Shown: positions 58,731 through 64,000 of the stretch, piece by piece | Numbering within the stretch: position 1 is the stretch's first letter | How the letters are laid out: each line of letters opens with the position of its first letter | Source of the DNA: Trichostrongylus colubriformis | Taxonomy: Eukaryota > Nematoda > Chromadorea > Rhabditida > Trichostrongylidae | Length of the DNA stretch: 64,000 nucleotides | Reading direction: 5' to 3' | NCBI GenBank assembly: GCA_963978905.1 | Contig: OZ022256.1 | Coordinates: 29,847,426 to 29,911,425, forward strand | The notes under the pieces: generated by a model | What the model saw: the letters and a program-made list of their open reading frames with translations, nothing else | Told to the model about the DNA's origin: nothing | Database searches by the model: none | Made by a program: the position numbers and the translations under genes

Positions 58731-58774
58731 AGAAACAATCAAATGTTAAAGGAGCTTAACATTTGATTGTTTCT
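58731..58774. repeat. Short perfect fold-back, 19-bp arms
   Basis: AGAAACAATCAAATGTTAA (58731-58749) is exactly inverted at 58756-58774 with a 6-base loop. No terminal motifs or target duplication are visible. Confidence 0.85.
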
Positions 58775-58919
58775 ACGAATGCGTTTTACACACCCTTTAC
58801 ATACGTCAGCGGTTATTACTGATATGGATACTGAATGTGAGCGCTCGGTGATAAAGATTTTAAGGTAATATGTGGCAGTTGTTCGGCGCACACTGAGCGA
58901 AAAGCGCATACCTTCCCCA

Positions 58920-59335
58920 ACGACTTAAAGGAACCGGAAGGGGTCCGAAATAAGAGGAAGATGCATAGAAGTGATCATTTTGTAACGAACATTCAAGGTT
59001 AAAAGCGATAATAGGTGAAAAAAAAACCGGAATCAAAAGCGCGACGCTGTGGTGTGTATTCACATCACATTCGCATCAACACACTAACTTTCCGAGTTGT
59101 CCGCGCCATTCCCAACTACATTAGTACTCATGTAAGTACATCTAGAAACAATACAAGAAAGAACAAAAGGAAAGTAAAAGAAAAGAACAACTTAATAATA
59201 AAAACATTCCTCTTGGAACCATGCCAAGGCGTCCAATTGGCGAGTTTGTGCAATGGCGGCCCTTTAAACTCGTCCCAACAACGGCTGTTCTACCTTGTGC
59301 CAAAAATTGCTCCCTTCCGTTGTCTTTAACTTTAT
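58920..59335 (+). repeat. Dispersed repeat (with 13755-14215)
   Basis: Plus-strand copy of the segment described at 13755-14215. It begins ACTTAAAGGAACCGGAAGG and includes the decayed C-terminus of the cysteine-rich frame, here with stops. It continues through the purine-rich AAGAACAAAAGGAAAG tract to TTGGCGAGTTTGTGCAATGG and ends near TTGCTCCCTTCCG. Confidence 0.7.
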
Positions 59336-59339
59336 CCAG

Positions 59340-62300
59340 TCCTATAGGTAGCGAAATGGAACACACAATGGCCATACGTCTGATCAAAAATACTTTAAGT
59401 AACATCTTGGCATTGATCTGGGCATTGTTATATCAAAAATGAATTGAACGATACATCTTCTCATTCCCCTGGCGTCCTCGAAAGATAACTGCTCGCTGCT
59501 CTTTCGAGCTTTCTGCATTAGACCGGATAAGGAAACGGAAGACTGTTCGAGGCGAAAGATTTGAGATATGCATAAAGTGGCAGTTATGCCCGCTTTACTG
59601 AAGCGCTCATGTTCCACAGCCGGCATGATTCTGCAAAGAAATTTGATCAGATCTGATCATTAGGCCTTATGTCGATCGTCACGGAAGCAAACCCATACAG
59701 TTTTGGCAGTGCCAGTACTGCAACCTCAAAGAGAGCACTGGAGCAGAGTAGTAACTACTGACGCCCTTTATGTAAAGAGTGAATAACATTCATAAAAAAA
59801 CTGAAATCTAGAAGGGCTGGCGAGGCCGGTCCCCTTAGAAGGAGAGGCGGCCGACGGCAACTTGACGATCCGACTAGTGTCCATACGATGTCATCAGGAG
59901 CTGCTCAGCGATGTGATTTAGAAGAATTATCGTATAACTTTCTTGTATTCACACTTATCCACCAATTCATTGGTGCCACCCATTAGTCACAGAAGTCAGG
60001 GAATGTACACCCTTGTGAGGTCCACCATCCGCTTCCGGCCCTTTACACACTTCACGATAGCTAAATAAGCCGGCAGTGAGTTACCGAACAGCTTCAATCA
60101 GTTCTCGTCTACTCAGTTACACACTCTGTGATCGCTAGTTTCCTCGGTTGCGTTACAATAATTTTGGACATGTGATACAAGTTACTTCTCAATAGTTTGC
60201 AGTGTTTGTATAACAAGGTTTTTCATGCGGCAATTATCGATTGTGAAAATCTTAGAGTTTGGTGATATGAGCGAGTTTATGCGTCGGATCCCTGCTTCAG
60301 AGATCGTGACAATTTCGCATTGAAGGCGGTTGGTTCAAGTGGAGCGCACCTTCGACTCCTATTCTGCATGTGTGATCAAAGCTGTGCTGGGTGTCACTCA
60401 TGGAAAGCACCTACGATTATCACTCAAGTATGTGAGGCTCCGCAGTGATAAGCAGTGGTATCTCTTGTAGGCAGGGTCAAGCGTGGCGTCGAGGACAATT
60501 TTCAAAAAATACGACTCTGGTTCCGCTACTTCTGTGGCTTCACCCAGCCAGTGCGATTAAACAAGGAAATCAAGAGCCTATGGTCAAAAAAAAAAAAACT
60601 GAGGTCAAACTTCTAGCAAAATGAGAGAAATAAGAAGTTGAGAAAACTCGGTACTCATATTCCAAACAAAGACGTCTAAGATAAGAACCTAACTAATTCA
60701 ATACCTATATTCCGAAAACCGTCGCCGACCATGGGTAATGTCGTCCTCTGATGACAAAGGAGTAGGCTCCAATAGTCATGCAAGTTATGCGGAAGTGATA
60801 AAGGATGAAAAAGACAAGGATAGAAAAGTTTGAAGCCAACTAGGAGCCATGTAATGCGCTCCACTGCCCTCCATCTGGTCGCCGCTTCACTAGCCCAACC
60901 GCGTCGCTGTTGCGGTAGCGACGTAGCGATCAGATGAGGAGCGGTAACTTCTCCACACTAAATTTGAATACTTGAAGCTTCACTTAAGACTCCACCATTC
61001 GAAGTACTGTGAACTGTTTTCTCATATACTTCCTCAGACCAATCCATTTTCCGCTTGGCATCATTAATGGTTGCGTAGACCTCGATGTGGGTATCCAGTC
61101 GAGGAAAATTTTGTGAAGTTTCGAAGTGTCTCATTTCACATGGTCATAACTTTCTTCTGTCTTGACCATACGAGTGCGGTCTTGTTGTCCGTGGTCTGCG
61201 AGGTTGCCGCTTTCAAACGACTACGTGAACGGCATCATATTTCCAAAATGAAAGAAGGTGCTTGTAGGGAATACAGTCGAAGAAATTTCTTTCTACGTCA
61301 AAGTTGCGGGATCTTCCCACAAATCGTTGTAAAAATTCTCCATTGTGTCTGTTCCGTCTCCAGTACGAAATTCGGAGGTGTTTCTGTACGTGGTTCCAGT
61401 GCCAGCGGGAAAGGGTTGGCTTTGCCCAGCTTCGCTGTGGATCGCGCCATGCGTGAGGTTCCTATAATGATCAAGTTAGATTAGTTTCGGTTTCGAAGTC
61501 AGTTAGTCAATGGTCGCATCGCCCTCTTTAAACATTGGACTCTTAGCCTGAATGCCGTTGATCATTGCCTATCTCAACGATCACGACCTCCCTCCACTCC
61601 TAAGCTCTTTACGAGGAGTATGTAAGGGATTTCCTCCATTGCGAGTGATTGAGGAGCATGGACCATATGTGATGGTAAAACCTAAAGGGTGATTCAGTAT
61701 TTCAGGTTTGGTATTTCAATGTGAGTATGTTCCATAAAATTCGAGAGCTTCTAATTTGAAAAGGGAAGTTCGCAGGTGGCCCGATTGCTTTTCTTCATTA
61801 CTCGCTTGGCGAAGCCATCAATCATTCCAGCTTTTATTCAGAACTAGTCCCTTCTTATCTGTGATCATTTTCCTCAGTTGTCATCAATATCGCAACGCAA
61901 GTACTGAGGAAAATTGTGCGACAAATGAAAAATTCTACGAATGATCGGGAACTTTATTCACATTTCGGAGATGTAATTGTCCACTGCGAAGACTTTGTAA
62001 CCCCAGAATTATGTGTCCGATGTAATCTTATCGTCATTCCAAGAGATATGAGGTTAGTTATGGCGTGGCAGATTACAACGGGACAATGACACCCCATAGC
62101 GGAACAAACACTAGAGGATCAAATTCTTGCTTTCGAAGTCCTAATCGGATTCTCTGGATGGATTACAAATTTCTTTCTCTTGAAGTTAGGTTTTCGACGC
62201 TGTGCCCTGAGCCACCTGCTTCACGAAAGTCCATCGAAAAAAAAACAACATAAGTGAAACATAGTTATTGAGGAGAATGGTTCTGTTCCACATCTCTGGA

Positions 62301-62420
62301 TACTCACGATCTGTATCTCGATTTCTCTGTCCACCCAATAAACAATTTGGCTATGGTTTTGGCAAAAGAACAATTTGGATCAAACGATTCCATTGTGAAG
62401 AGTCGATACCCGAAATGAGA
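59340..62420. other. Gene-poor tract
   Basis: The longest frame (61071-61484, +, 137 codons) has no domain or splice support. A short AAAAAAAAAAAA tract lies at about 60588-60599. Nothing else was recognised. Confidence 0.35.
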
Positions 62421-62428
62421 AATGGTTA

Positions 62429-62851
62429 GGCCGCGGTCATACTTTGCGCACCAACGCCGATGTCGGCGTCAAATTCACGCAGGTCTCGGCGTCAATCTGA
62501 TAACGCGCTCCGTTTGCAAAACGCGACCCAATCACTACAGGATGGTTCGTGGGGGTGTATGTCGTTTGGCGCGGCCCTTGCAGCTAATTTGCCAATGGGG
62601 CGCATGGGCCGTCTGGACTCTCCCAGACTTACCTAAGCCTTTCTAGGGAAGGAGCTTTGGCAGTGCCCCATTGGCAAATTAGCTCCAAGGGGCTGCGCCA
62701 AACGACTGTCTCCCGATCGTGGCGAGAGCCCTGGTATTCAAATTCGAATATGGCATAGTATGGCACTGTGCCAACATTCGAATTCGACACCGGCGTCATA
62801 TGACGCAGACACAGGCGTCATTTGACGTGTGCGCAAAGTATGACCGCGGCC
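62429..62851. mobile_element. PIF/Harbinger-like MITE (TTA), copy 4, best ends
   Basis: Perfect TTA duplications (62426-62428, 62852-62854) flank inverted repeats GGCCGCGGTCATACTTTGCG and their complement, perfect for about 23 bp. Inside, a second inverted pair (CTAATTTGCCAATGGGGC at about 62584-62601 and its complement at about 62667-62684) makes a nested hairpin. Repeats of the type GGCGTCA..TGACG add more pairing. At 423 bp it is the longest member. There is no coding sequence. TTA duplication is typical of the PIF/Harbinger group; transposase dependence is inferred. Confidence 0.9.
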
Positions 62852-62859
62852 TTACTGTT

Positions 62860-64000
62860 CACAGGCAGCGTTGAAACTCGCGCGCACAAGAGTGCCTTTT
62901 TCTGCTCTCCTCTGAACCTTTTTTAGTGGGACCCTGCGAGCATTCAGGGAGATCGGAGCTGGGAACACATGTTATACGTAAAATTAGCGAGTAAAGCGTG
63001 GAGAAGCTCGTGTTGGGAAATACGCTCCGAAATTTTAATCGCGGCTCAGTTTGGGTACGCTCCCATTGTACGGTTGCCGATGCCGAAGTGCGTCTGAAGA
63101 GGGGAGTAACTGTCAGCCAGCTAGCGACGCTCTCACTGCTGTACTACCCCTCTCAGTGAAGCGTAAAGTGCGAGAGCATGTCCTCGATCGTGGAATGGGA
63201 TCCAACTTGCCGTGTACTTGATTAATTCATTCCTCAGTTTCACTTCTGTTGCACTACCTCTTACCTCGGGTCAATGCGGCTGCAACATTGACAAGAGGTG
63301 AGAGCTAGTGGGGGTGGGGGGGGGGGAGGGGAGGGGGGACGCGGCATGCCGTTACGCCTTGGAAGATTGCTGACGAGCGTGTCAAGCTCCTTTCCGCCCA
63401 TGTTTCTTCAATCTCAAAATTCTCAAAATTAAGTACAAAAACAATAGAGGAAGTGGAAACGACTAGAGGAAAAAAAGTAAAAATAATCTAATCTATGAAG
63501 GTATTTTGGGAAAAGCACCACAGGAAAAGGAGTGCTCAAACCTATCGAATATCATAGATCAATAAGTCTTAGTAAAAAAGAAATTGATAGTACTGTCAAG
63601 CTATCCGTCACCACAGAATTTCTGCCATTGGTTAAGAATATCACCAGATACCTGAAGAACTTGCTGGAAAGCGGAAAAGGGCGTGTTTGAAAAAAACGAG
63701 GAAACTTTTTCGACAACCTGATATTATCCTTACAGCATTATGTGCTATGTAACATCTTATTTTCATATCAACGTAAGTATATTAGGAGAGCAGATAAACT
63801 TCTGCCCATCTTAGGGAAGAGGAGCACCGAGATGTGCGAAACCATCTTCTTATGCTAGAATGAACTTTCGCATACGGTGGAAGTGATTTACTCATCGCAC
63901 CGCTCCCTTCCGTAGACTGGCAGTGCAAACGCCTGCGCACAACGTCTCAATTCGATAAAATACAAAATTTTTATTTAGGCTAAAGACTTGGCGAACGAAA
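62860..64000. other. No supported gene; G-rich simple tract
   Basis: A G-rich tract (63308-63340, several G-runs broken by A and T) could form a G-quadruplex. The rest carries short frames only. Confidence 0.4.

Noticed and set aside
1..64000. CRISPR arrays, bacterial operons, rRNA genes
   Set aside because: No regularly spaced repeats, no bacterial gene density, and no rRNA-like conserved blocks were seen; introns and element types are eukaryotic.

Overview
The window looks like nematode nuclear DNA, most likely from a strongylid such as a hookworm. The evidence is: short introns with TTTTCAG-type acceptors; start codons placed directly behind such acceptors, as in spliced-leader trans-splicing; two conserved genes packed head-to-tail about 210 bp apart like a nematode operon; and a repeat load of mariner, RTE and Penelope copies. 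The species is an inference. No rRNA, CRISPR, plasmid or viral locus was seen.

The firm gene content is at 47.06-58.36 kb on the + strand. A 15-exon gene for a PUS7/TruD-type tRNA pseudouridine synthase (47060-53297) is followed by a 9-exon gene for an FBXO7-like F-box protein with an N-terminal ubiquitin-like domain (53507-58355). Both models were assembled by hand and splice phases agree at every junction. Their introns carry several MITEs. A second solid coding region is a Penelope-like retroelement (about 39.5-41.34 kb). It has a long intact reverse-transcriptase plus GIY-YIG reading frame, is 5'-truncated, and ends in a degenerate hammerhead-ribozyme-like motif.

Weaker spliced genes are visible on the minus strand at 36.9-38.16 kb (four exons with matching phases, product unknown) and 30.86-31.35 kb. 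Isolated coding-like exons lie at 25.05-25.43 kb (+), 31.80-32.00 kb (+), 14.13-14.41 kb (-, cysteine-rich) and 15.61-15.73 kb (+, signal-peptide-like).

The rest is mostly mobile-element debris. From left to right: tRNA-derived SINE-like repeats (0.9-1.1, 3.4-3.6, 6.1-6.3, 8.15, 20.9-21.2, 42.8-43.4 kb); an internally deleted mariner with intact ends (6.57-7.47 kb); a roughly 1-kb fold-back element (14.45-15.44 kb); a mariner fossil (15.8-16.45 kb); a Tc1-type element with IR/DR ends (18.11-19.67 kb) abutting another Tc1/mariner fossil (19.67-20.6 kb); an RTE-type LINE fossil (28.9-30.5 kb); a palindromic TTAA-flanked MITE family (23.1, 31.4 kb); a TTA-flanked PIF/Harbinger-like MITE family (46.3, 52.1, 55.3, 57.1, 62.4 kb); and another MITE family (22.2, 56.25 kb). 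Five short, nearly perfect fold-backs without MITE ends are the least explained structures. Large tracts between these have no feature I can support.
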